DNA of 64,000 nt from Nocardia cyriacigeorgica GUH-2. GTDB lineage: Bacteria; Actinomycetota; Actinomycetes; Mycobacteriales; Mycobacteriaceae. Of the stretch, positions 39,489 through 46,758 are shown one piece after another; within the stretch, counting starts at the first letter, position 1; every line of letters begins with the position of its first letter. A program made the position numbers and the translations under genes. The DNA lies in the NCBI RefSeq assembly GCF_000284035.1, contig NC_016887.1:3038001-3102000 (forward strand), in the 5' to 3' direction. A model generated the notes under the pieces. That model did not search any database. It was not told where the DNA came from and saw nothing but the letters and a program-made list of their open reading frames with translations.

Positions 39489-40778
39489 ATGGTGAGGGCG
39501 AGAGCATGGACCGGGTTCGAGGCGGTCGCGCTCCAGGAAGCGATGCGACGATCGGTGCGCGATTTCGCCGGCTTGTTGGGCGTGGAGACGACGACCGTCA
39601 ACAACTGGCGCGTCGGGCTGAGCAACGTCACGCCACGTTCCAGTACGCAATCGATACTCGATACGACGTTAGCGCAACGGGCCACCCCAGAAGATCGCGA
39701 ACGGTTCGAAAGGATTGTCGCGGAGGGCGAATCAGCGTGGCGCAACCGGAACCGGCCGCCGCAGGATTCACCTTCGAACGGAACGAAATACGCTGATGAC
39801 GATCGTGCCGAACTGCTGACAGTGCTCAACCGTGTGCAGAAGCTCAGCCGTTCCGTCGACTCGGACGTCGTCGACCAGATGCACAGCAGCACGCTGGGTG
39901 TCATCGAAGGGTACGAAACCGCCGAACCGGTAGACCTTCTGCCATGGCTGCGCAAGCAACGGGCTTGGCTGGAGTCGTTGATCGATGAGTGCGGTGACCC
40001 ATTCCAGCGCATCCGCCTCTTCGAGATCGCCGGTCAGACCTCGGGTCTGCTCGGCTACATCGCGGCCAGCTGTGGGAGCTTCGCGGTCGCGCGCGCCTAT
40101 TGCCTGGAGTCCTACCAGCTGAGTTGCTACGCCACTGATCCTGCCCTGATGGCGTGGGCGCGCGGCATGCAAAGCTTCTGCGAGTACTACGCCGGCCGCT
40201 ACCCGGAAGCGCTTCGGTTCGCCGAAGCCGGTGTCGTCGCGGCGGCAGGAGGGCCCCAGAGTATTCGCCTGATCGTCAACGGTGTCGCGCGGGCGAAAGG
40301 AAAGCTCGGTGATGTCGAAGGTGTTCGCCGCGCCGTCGATGAGGCATACCAGCTTCTGTCGCGCACCGATGCGGGGCCTTTCCAGCGTTCCAGTATTTCA
40401 CTCGACGGCTATAGCACCGCCCAACTCGCAGGCAACGCAGCGACCGCCTACTTGTCCCTGGCCATGCCGGACGAGGTCGAGCGATATGGCAGGCTCGCAT
40501 TGAGCGAGATGCCGGCCGAGCAGTCGCCATGGGGCCGGGCGCTGGTGCAGCTCGACATCGCGCGAGCGCATGTGCTGAGTACGAATGGTGACTTCGACGC
40601 AGCGATGGCAATCATGGGCCAAATACTCGATCAAACGAAAGGCCCTTTCATGACGCCGGTGCGGTGTCGCGCCACGGAGTTCGTCGACGACGCAGCCGCA
40701 CGATGGGGCGAGCTGCCGCAGCTGCGCGAGATCCGGGCGCAGGTGGTCGAACGCACCGAGGCCGGGCGGGCGTCGTGA
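39489..40778 (+). CDS. Helix-turn-helix regulator with TPR-like repeats
   Basis: This 429-residue protein starts with a divergent XRE-type helix-turn-helix (about 14-60: ALQEAMRRSVRDFAGLLGVE and TTTVNNWRVG), then a linker to about 120 and a long all-helical region to the C-terminus with paired-helix spacing of about 34-40 residues, as in TPR domains (for example YCLESYQLSCYATDPALMAW and TAYLSLAMPDEVERYGRLAL). Such two-part regulators are common in streptomycetes and nocardiae, where peptide or protein partners are bound by the repeats; the ligand is unknown. It overlaps the next gene by GTGA and so is expressed with it. GGGGTGGG precedes the ATG. Confidence 0.8.
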   Translation: MVRARAWTGFEAVALQEAMRRSVRDFAGLLGVETTTVNNWRVGLSNVTPRSSTQSILDTTLAQRATPEDRERFERIVAEGESAWRNRNRPPQDSPSNGTKYADDDRAELLTVLNRVQKLSRSVDSDVVDQMHSSTLGVIEGYETAEPVDLLPWLRKQRAWLESLIDECGDPFQRIRLFEIAGQTSGLLGYIAASCGSFAVARAYCLESYQLSCYATDPALMAWARGMQSFCEYYAGRYPEALRFAEAGVVAAAGGPQSIRLIVNGVARAKGKLGDVEGVRRAVDEAYQLLSRTDAGPFQRSSISLDGYSTAQLAGNAATAYLSLAMPDEVERYGRLALSEMPAEQSPWGRALVQLDIARAHVLSTNGDFDAAMAIMGQILDQTKGPFMTPVRCRATEFVDDAAARWGELPQLREIRAQVVERTEAGRAS

Positions 40779-41377
40779 GTGAGCTACAACTGCGCGAGGG
40801 CCAGGATGGTCCGCTCGGCCACTACTGGTTTCTCACCTTCGAACACGCGACCGACCTGCACATCGCAACAACCGAATGCCAGCGCACGCTGGATAGCAGC
40901 CGTTTCGCGGCGACTCCGACCGATGGCCTGCACCTCACCCTGGACCGGATATCTCGCAATGGGAGTAGTACCGCCCAACAACGGAGGCGGATCGCCACGG
41001 CGGCCGAAATCGCCTGCGCGCGGCAGAAGCCATTCGTCCTGACATTCGAGCGGCTGGTGAATATTCGCGCGGCCATCGGATTTCTCGTCTCGCCCGATGA
41101 GCGAATACACGAGCTACGCGATGCGCTCCGTACCGCCACCACATCCGTACTTCCCGATGCGCCCGTCAAGGACTCCTCCGCTGCCCCGCACGTCACCATC
41201 GCCTACCCCATCTATGAAGGATTGACTGCCGAAGCCATCGCGGCCGTCGACGCGAACGCGTCGAGTGCCCGCCGGGTGAAGGCGAGCATTGCCGAAGTCG
41301 CCATGGTGGCACTCGAGCGGCGTGGTCACGGGTACCGCTGGGAGACGATCGCTCGGATTCCGCTCACCGGCGAATAG
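40775..41377 (+). CDS. 2H-phosphoesterase family protein (2'-5' RNA ligase-like)
   Basis: This 200-residue protein carries the two H-x-T motifs of the 2H phosphoesterase fold: HLT at 53-55 (GLHLTLDRI) and HVT at 139-141 (APHVTIAYP). Members hydrolyse or ligate 2'-5' or cyclic phosphodiester bonds in RNA or small nucleotides. The spacing and flanks fit the LigT/ThpR-like group; the substrate is unknown. The GTG at 40775 overlaps the stop of the HTH/TPR regulator, so translation is coupled and the two products are likely made in equal amounts. This tight pairing suggests the regulator controls or senses a nucleotide handled by this enzyme. Confidence 0.8.
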   Translation: MSELQLREGQDGPLGHYWFLTFEHATDLHIATTECQRTLDSSRFAATPTDGLHLTLDRISRNGSSTAQQRRRIATAAEIACARQKPFVLTFERLVNIRAAIGFLVSPDERIHELRDALRTATTSVLPDAPVKDSSAAPHVTIAYPIYEGLTAEAIAAVDANASSARRVKASIAEVAMVALERRGHGYRWETIARIPLTGE

Positions 41378-41590
41378 CGGGCACGCGAGAACACGAACAC
41401 TGCGCGAACACCACGCCCACGGCACGCCGTTCCAGTCGAACTCACTCCACGACAGAGTTGAAGCCACATCCGGTAGCGGGCGACGCCGTCGTACACGAGG
41501 CGGCGCACCGCCCCTCGAGAGCCAGGGACGGTGGCGAAAGCCCCGCTACCGGATCGCCCGACTCGATAACACACCAGGGAGTGACCATCC

Positions 41591-41881
41591 ATGTTCGCGC
41601 TCGGTTGGATCGACCCGTCATCACCTACGCCTGATTGGGATGCGGCGCAGATCCGTCGGCTAGCGCGACGGCTGGGTTATCCGGTGTGCTGGGCGGATTC
41701 ACCGTGGTTGGGACTGGTCGAGCAGATCGAATCCTGCGTCGCGGAAATCGTGATCGTGCCCTCGTCCGCACACATCGACGCCATCACGCTGAATCGGGTC
41801 ATGGCCATCGCCGACGTCGAATGCGCGGCGCCACGGACGTCGTTCGCGCGCTGGACGATCATCGGGGGACGGCGGCGGTGA
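41591..41881 (+). CDS. Small conserved protein, resolvase-like fold (no catalytic function evident)
   Basis: This 96-residue protein begins MFALGWIDPSSPTPDWDAAQ and continues RRLARRLGYPVCW, then an EIVIVPSSAHIDAITLNRVM segment. The layout, a strand, a helix with L-A-x-R-L-G-Y, and a later V-I-x-P-S-x-x-H strand, is that of actinomycete proteins reminiscent of the resolvase N-terminal fold, but the catalytic Ser and Arg cluster is not visible. It may be a nucleotide-binding or regulatory relic. GGGAG lies 8 bases before the ATG. It overlaps the next tiny gene by GTGA. Confidence 0.6.
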   Translation: MFALGWIDPSSPTPDWDAAQIRRLARRLGYPVCWADSPWLGLVEQIESCVAEIVIVPSSAHIDAITLNRVMAIADVECAAPRTSFARWTIIGGRRR

Positions 41882-41979
41882 GCACTACGCAACTGGGATT
41901 GGTCATTGCGATCGGTCTCCCATTCACGGTCTTGATCCTGGTGATCTGGTGGCCGAGCGACTACGACGATCCACCGTGA
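41878..41979 (+). CDS. 33-residue single-pass membrane peptide
   Basis: This 33-residue product starts with GTG at 41878, overlapping the preceding stop as GTGA. It is one hydrophobic helix (LGLVIAIGLPFTVLILVIWW, about 6-25) followed by an acidic tail (PSDYDDPP). The precise coupling and clean single-helix composition argue that it is a real micro-protein. No family is known to me; it could be a membrane anchor or partner of the preceding protein. An upstream reading of the same frame is a shadow and was not used. Confidence 0.55.
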   Translation: MSTTQLGLVIAIGLPFTVLILVIWWPSDYDDPP

Positions 41980-42025
41980 CAGGGCGATCCTTGTCCGGGC
42001 GTCCCGGACGTGATCTTCTTACCGC

Positions 42026-43117
42026 ATGTGCAACGAGGTGCGGCGGTTGTTGAGCAGGCGGGGCATGTTGGGTGGGGTGGTCGGGGGTGGGGTTCTGGTT
42101 GCGTTGGGCGCGGGGGCGGCGAGAGGGGTGGAGTCGCGGACGGTGGTTGGGCGGCGGCGGTTTTTCGGGGATGACGTTGTCGATGCGGTGAGTGGGGCGG
42201 TGCGGGCGGATCGGGTGGTGATATCGTGGGTGGGGTGTGCGACGTATGCGGTGGCGTTCGCGGGGACGGTGGTGTTGCTGGATGCGTGGGTGCCGCGGTT
42301 GAGCAGTGCGGGGTATGTGCCGGCTACGGCGCAGGATCTGGCGGATCTGGCGCCGGCGGCGGTGTTGATCGGGCACGGGCATTTCGATCATGCCGGGGAC
42401 GCGGGGCGGATCGCGCAGGCCAGTGGGGCGGTCGTGCACGGTACCGCCGAGCATTGCGCGACGATCCGGGCGCAGGTTCCGGATCCGGCGTTCGGGACCG
42501 TCGCGCTCGGTGACGCGGGCACCGCGCCCGGGCAGGTGCACGAATTCCGGATCGGCGATATCGAGGTGACCGCGGTGCGGCATCTGCATTCGGGGCCGAC
42601 GGCGCCCGATCCGGTGAACGGGTCGCGGCCGTTCTTCCCGGTGCCGGATCTGTGCGCGATCGCCCAGCACCCGCCGACGCTCGAGGATCTGCGTGTCGGC
42701 CTGCCGCGGTTGCGGGACGAGGAGGGCGGCTGCCTGCTGTATCAGCTACGCGCCCACGGTTTCTCGCTGGTGTGGCACGATTCGGCCGGCCCGCTCACCG
42801 AGAAGGCGCCGCACGTGTTCGACGTGTTTGCCGGGCTCGCCCCGACCGATGTGCAGATCGGCGCCATCCAAGGTTTCAACCAGCTCACCAACGGCCTGCG
42901 CGATCCCCGCACCTACATCGACGCCATCCGCCCGAAGCTTTTCGTCCCGGCCCACCACGACAATTGGCTGCCCGGCTTCACCGCCCCCGCCGCCACCTAC
43001 GATCAGCCGTTGCGCGCCGAACTGGACCGGATTCCGGCCGGGCATCGACCCGAGCTGCGCGCACTACTCGACCCTGGCGACTACATCGCTCCCGGCAGGC
43101 TCACGTTCGCCCTCTGA
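42026..43117 (+). CDS. MBL-fold metallo-hydrolase with Tat-like signal
   Basis: This 363-residue protein has a twin-arginine-like leader (SRRGMLGGVVGGGVLVALGA, about 10-29) and a metallo-beta-lactamase motif GHGHFDHAGD with His117, His119, Asp121 and His122. Later His residues in AVRHLHSGP and PAHHDNW complete the two-metal site. It is probably exported folded through the Tat pathway and hydrolyses an extracytoplasmic ester, lactone or phosphodiester; the substrate is unknown. The 5' half is unusually G-rich with runs of GGGG, unlike the 3' half, perhaps recent or relaxed sequence. No ribosome-binding site is seen before the ATG. Confidence 0.88.
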   Translation: MCNEVRRLLSRRGMLGGVVGGGVLVALGAGAARGVESRTVVGRRRFFGDDVVDAVSGAVRADRVVISWVGCATYAVAFAGTVVLLDAWVPRLSSAGYVPATAQDLADLAPAAVLIGHGHFDHAGDAGRIAQASGAVVHGTAEHCATIRAQVPDPAFGTVALGDAGTAPGQVHEFRIGDIEVTAVRHLHSGPTAPDPVNGSRPFFPVPDLCAIAQHPPTLEDLRVGLPRLRDEEGGCLLYQLRAHGFSLVWHDSAGPLTEKAPHVFDVFAGLAPTDVQIGAIQGFNQLTNGLRDPRTYIDAIRPKLFVPAHHDNWLPGFTAPAATYDQPLRAELDRIPAGHRPELRALLDPGDYIAPGRLTFAL

Positions 43118-43284
43118 ACCCGGCGTCGCAACATTATTTCCGGCCGACAGGCGCGACGCCGGTTGGTCCTGGACCCCGCCAGGTTCAACCAGCCACGACA
43201 TCATCGAGGTAGTCGGCCGGTACGAGCCGAAAACGCCGCGAAGTTCGCGCGCCAGTGCCCTCGACATGTGGGCGAATAGCCCTC

Positions 43285-44304
43285 TCAGGCCAGCCGCACA
43301 TCCGCGGTGGCGAGCCCGAACACCTTGCGTCCGCCCGATTTCGCGACGATGACGACCACCGCGGTCCTGGTCTCGGGGTCGAGGGATTTGATGCGGCCGG
43401 TGAACTCCACCGTGCCCGCCGAATCGGCTTCGATGATCGCGTAATTCGACAGCCGCACGCCGTAGCGGATGAGTGCGCCCGGGTCGCCCAGCCATCCGGT
43501 GACGAAGCCCGCGCCCAGGCCCATGGTGAGCATGCCGTGGGCGATCACGTCCGGTAGGCCGGCGAGGGCGGCGACGTCCTCGTGCCAGTGGATGGGGTTG
43601 GCGTCACCGGAGACGCCGGCGTAGTTCACCAGATCGCCGCGGGTGAGTGTCACCGAGCGGGCGGGCAGTTCGTCGCCGACGGTGACGGTGTCGAAGCGGG
43701 GTTCGGTGCGCGGGGTGCGGGTGCGCGAGATCGGCGAAAGGCGCGTGCCGGGCTCCGGTTCGGGCACCGAATCGGCCGCCGTGGATGCGCGGACGGTGGT
43801 GTCGAGGCCGCTCATGACGACGCGCTCGATGCGGTCGCTGATATCGGCGCTGACGTCCTCACCGGTGATGCCCACGACGGTGGTGTGCATGATCTGCACG
43901 ATGTCACCGGTCTGGTCGAGGAAGGTATTGGTGATGGTGAGCAGGTCCTTGCCGGCGATGCGGCGCACCGAGGACAACTCGACATCGCTGACCAGCCGGT
44001 CGCCGGTGCGGACCGGTTTGTACATCTCGAAGACCTGATCGGTCTGCACGAACATGTCGAACCCGGTCATCACCGTCTCGAGCAGCCTGCGGTTGGCCAG
44101 CATCGCGGCGGTGGACAGGAACGTGGTGGGCGCGAGCAGACCGGTGTATCCGAGGTCGGCGGCGGCGTCTTCGCTCCAGTGCGCCGGGTGGAAGTCCTGG
44201 ACGGCGCGCGCGTATTCGCGGATCTTCTCCCGGCCCACCTCGTAGTAGTCGTCGGCGCGGTAGCGATGCCCCACCAGCCCGGCCACGTCGAATGCCGCTT
44301 CCAC
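43285..44304 (-). CDS. Fused (3R)-hydroxyacyl dehydratase, HadA/HadB type
   Basis: This 339-residue protein joins two hot-dog domains. The N-terminal half has an FAS1-like dehydratase pattern with YARAVQDFHPAHWSEDAA (about 30-47), and the C-terminal half is a MaoC domain with the catalytic hydratase motif YAGVSGDANPIHWHEDVAAL around 225-244 (Asp and His in D-x-N-P-I-H). In mycolic-acid bacteria HadA and HadB form the dehydratase of FAS-II as separate proteins; here both are in one chain. The substrate is probably a 3-hydroxyacyl-ACP or -CoA. The second of two adjacent GTGs (44304) is chosen because GGAGG lies 6 bases upstream. Confidence 0.85.
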   Translation of the reverse strand: MEAAFDVAGLVGHRYRADDYYEVGREKIREYARAVQDFHPAHWSEDAAADLGYTGLLAPTTFLSTAAMLANRRLLETVMTGFDMFVQTDQVFEMYKPVRTGDRLVSDVELSSVRRIAGKDLLTITNTFLDQTGDIVQIMHTTVVGITGEDVSADISDRIERVVMSGLDTTVRASTAADSVPEPEPGTRLSPISRTRTPRTEPRFDTVTVGDELPARSVTLTRGDLVNYAGVSGDANPIHWHEDVAALAGLPDVIAHGMLTMGLGAGFVTGWLGDPGALIRYGVRLSNYAIIEADSAGTVEFTGRIKSLDPETRTAVVVIVAKSGGRKVFGLATADVRLA

Positions 44305-44405
44305 CACTGTCCTCCTCCAACCGGACGTCACCGGCACACGTAATCGCCGCTGCCGGTACCGAATTCCCGACCGAAACCCACCCTCTCACACCGAGGGTGG
44401 CCGGT

Positions 44406-45569
44406 TCAGCGGTGGCCGCCGGAGTGATCGTGGGCGCAGGTGTCGGTGCGGCGGCCGTCGGCGCTGACCGCCTGCCCGGCGCCGTGTCCTTCCAGTGCGG
44501 CGAACGGCCCGCAGTGGTGGGCGGTGATCCACACGTGCACCATCGGATTGCCCGCCCCCGGGTTCACCGAGTTGGGTGGGCAGTTGCCTGCTTCGTCGGT
44601 GACACCGGCGACGACGGGCCCGTTGTCGCCGCGTTTCCAGCACAGATTGTCGTGCACGTGCCACTGCATCAGCGGCCCACCGAAATCCACCAGCTCGGGG
44701 TCGTCGATCTTCTTGTCCTTGGCGATGTACATCGCCGAGACCAGGGTGCGCTGGTCGCCGTCGACGCGGTAGACCAGTGACTCCGGGTAGGCGGGGTCGA
44801 GGAACCGGTCGTCACGGATATAGGCGCCATTGATGTAGTGCTCGTGGCCGGTGGACGCATCGCCGATGGAGCGGAAACCGAGGGCGCCGATCGTGGTGAC
44901 GTCGGCGAAGGCCGGCAGCTTGTCCAGGGTGCCGCGGATCAGGGCGGTGGCGCGCTGCTCCTGCGCGGGCGTCACGCCGGGGACTCCGGAGACGTCGATG
45001 GGGTTCGCCGGATCCCACGGTCGGGGCCAGGCGGCGCCGGTGTCGTGGTCGTGGCCGCCGTGCCCGTCACCGGCGGCATGGGAGTGGCCGCCGCCGTCGC
45101 CGTGGCTGTGCACATGCCCGGCCCCGCCGAGCATGGCCGCGACGGCGAGCACTCCGGCCAGACCGGCTGCGGTCGCCGTCGACGCGGTCGGCAGCGTCGC
45201 GCCCGGCCGGACCAGGACGACAGTGGCGCCGGCGATCGCGACCAGACCCAGCAGCGCGCACGTGGTGTCGAGCAGCTGCGGCGCCTCCGCCGCGGTCAGT
45301 CCCTCCGGCCACGGCAGCCCGGCGAACCGCGTGTACCCCCAAATCGCGACCGCAACGACGTTCACCCCGATCACCAAGGCAGGCACGACCTTTCGCGCGC
45401 TCACTGCTGCCAGCAGACCCGCCGCGCACTGTGCCGCGGCCAGCAGCACCATCAGCCGGGCCAGCGTCGCGTGCTCGGTATGCAGGCCCGCGGCGAACAG
45501 ATGCAACGCACCCGCCCCGACCGAGGCCACCCCGGCCGCCACCAGCACCCCGTTGCGCCCACCAACCAT
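44406..45569 (-). CDS. Membrane protein with His-rich linker and C-terminal extracytoplasmic domain
   Basis: This 387-residue protein has about five transmembrane helices in the first 150 residues, then a metal-binding-like linker with HVHSHGDGGGHSHAAGDGHG and more His/Asp after it, and a soluble C-terminal domain of about 200 residues. The domain contains STGHEHYINGAYIRDDRFLD, MQWHVHDNLCWK and WITAHHCGPFAAL, where clustered His and Cys suggest copper or zinc binding. I cannot name a family. It may sense or chaperone a metal at the membrane. GAGGAG lies 7 bases before ATG 45569, which is preferred over an ATG 15 bases upstream. Confidence 0.7.
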   Translation of the reverse strand: MVGGRNGVLVAAGVASVGAGALHLFAAGLHTEHATLARLMVLLAAAQCAAGLLAAVSARKVVPALVIGVNVVAVAIWGYTRFAGLPWPEGLTAAEAPQLLDTTCALLGLVAIAGATVVLVRPGATLPTASTATAAGLAGVLAVAAMLGGAGHVHSHGDGGGHSHAAGDGHGGHDHDTGAAWPRPWDPANPIDVSGVPGVTPAQEQRATALIRGTLDKLPAFADVTTIGALGFRSIGDASTGHEHYINGAYIRDDRFLDPAYPESLVYRVDGDQRTLVSAMYIAKDKKIDDPELVDFGGPLMQWHVHDNLCWKRGDNGPVVAGVTDEAGNCPPNSVNPGAGNPMVHVWITAHHCGPFAALEGHGAGQAVSADGRRTDTCAHDHSGGHR

Positions 45570-45655
45570 GTTCGATCTCCTCACCGTTCCCGGCGGACTC
45601 TACTGCGCCCGCGCGAGATCGAACTCCCCTGTCGTGTGAGAGAACTCTGTGGATT

Positions 45656-46642
45656 TCAGGGTTCGAGACCGCTCAGCACGCCCATGGCCTCGTGCTCGAG
45701 GCGGGACAGGTCCTCGAGCAGCGCGCCGGCCTGGTCGAGCAATCGCTGAACCCCGGACATGCCTGCCTCCCTGATCAGCGAGGCAACCTCGGTCCACCCG
45801 GCGGCGGCCTCGGCGTAGAGCCGGTGCCCGGTGCGCACGCCGGTGCTGTCGAGGATGTCGCAGCATTCGCCGAGGAAGTCGCGGTACAGGTTGCGGAACA
45901 GGGCGCCGGCGGTGCCGCCTCGCTCCATCAGCATCGCGGCCTGCGGCAGGTCGCGATGCGGGTCGTCGGTGCGGTCGAGCCAGGTGCGGATCAGCATGGC
46001 GGCCTTGGCGATTCCGCGGTAGCCGAGATTGACGATCGGCGGACGCAGGAAGGTCTCGGCGCAGGCGGTGATGGCCGGGACGATCGCGGCACGCACATCG
46101 GGCGGGCCGCCGGGGACTGTCAGGGTGAAGCTGCGGTGTGGTGCGGTCATCGGCCCGCGTGCGGCCCGGGCTTCGGCGAGACTGCGCAGACCTGTGGTGA
46201 CGGCGCCGCCCTGCTGCGCGGTATCGACGAGGTAAGCGTCGTCGGTGTCGTAGCCGTACAGGGCGACGATGTGGCCGCCGAAATGCACCCGCGACCCGAA
46301 ATAGTCCAGGTAGTAGCTGTCCAGCTGCAACCCGACGGGATATCCGGCGTCGAGGCGGTCCACCACGTCGGCCCATGCCTTGCGCGCCGAGCGGGTTTCG
46401 CGGACCTCGAGGTCGAGTGCGAGGGTGCCGGCGAGGTTCCTAGTGAGTTCGAACGGCTTGACCCGCCCGCCGAGGAACGGGAAATCCATGCTCTTGCTGT
46501 CCCAGTAGACGAACGACAGCCCGGCACCGAGGCCGAACAGCATCGGCTCGGACAGCTCCAGCCCCTGATGGCGCAGCAGCACACCCAGTGTGGTGGTCTC
46601 GCAGTGCTGCATCCCGCGCGCGTCGACACCTTCGACGATCAC
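45656..46642 (-). CDS. BtrH N-terminal / DUF4872-type cysteine hydrolase or acyltransferase-like protein
   Basis: This 328-residue protein has a papain-like layout: Cys14 in MQHCETTTLGVLL, His124 in FGGHIVALYGYD and Asp140 in YLVDTA, matching the BtrH N-terminal domain followed by a helical DUF4872 domain from about 175. BtrH transfers an acyl group in butirosin biosynthesis; other members are of unknown function and often sit near biosynthetic genes. No other biosynthetic enzyme is adjacent here. The start is GTG 46642 with only a weak AGGA, so the start is not firm. A hairpin at 46656-46676 lies just upstream. Confidence 0.75.
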   Translation of the reverse strand: MIVEGVDARGMQHCETTTLGVLLRHQGLELSEPMLFGLGAGLSFVYWDSKSMDFPFLGGRVKPFELTRNLAGTLALDLEVRETRSARKAWADVVDRLDAGYPVGLQLDSYYLDYFGSRVHFGGHIVALYGYDTDDAYLVDTAQQGGAVTTGLRSLAEARAARGPMTAPHRSFTLTVPGGPPDVRAAIVPAITACAETFLRPPIVNLGYRGIAKAAMLIRTWLDRTDDPHRDLPQAAMLMERGGTAGALFRNLYRDFLGECCDILDSTGVRTGHRLYAEAAAGWTEVASLIREAGMSGVQRLLDQAGALLEDLSRLEHEAMGVLSGLEP

Positions 46643-46655
46643 GTCCTGATGATGA

Positions 46656-46676
46656 ACCCTCCGGTAGCAGGAGGGT
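46656..46676. other. Short hairpin upstream of the BtrH/DUF4872 gene
   Basis: ACCCTCC (46656-46662) and GGAGGGT (46670-46676) form a perfect 7-base inverted repeat with a 7-base loop, 14 bases upstream of the GTG at 46642. It could be an operator or the terminator of the MMPL gene, which ends 83 bases further upstream on the same strand. Confidence 0.35.
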
Positions 46677-46758
46677 CCAGCGGCTCACGGCCCGGCACGT
46701 TCCATTCGACAGCCCGACGATGCGCCGGGCCGGTGTGCGATGCCTCCCACCGGACGGT

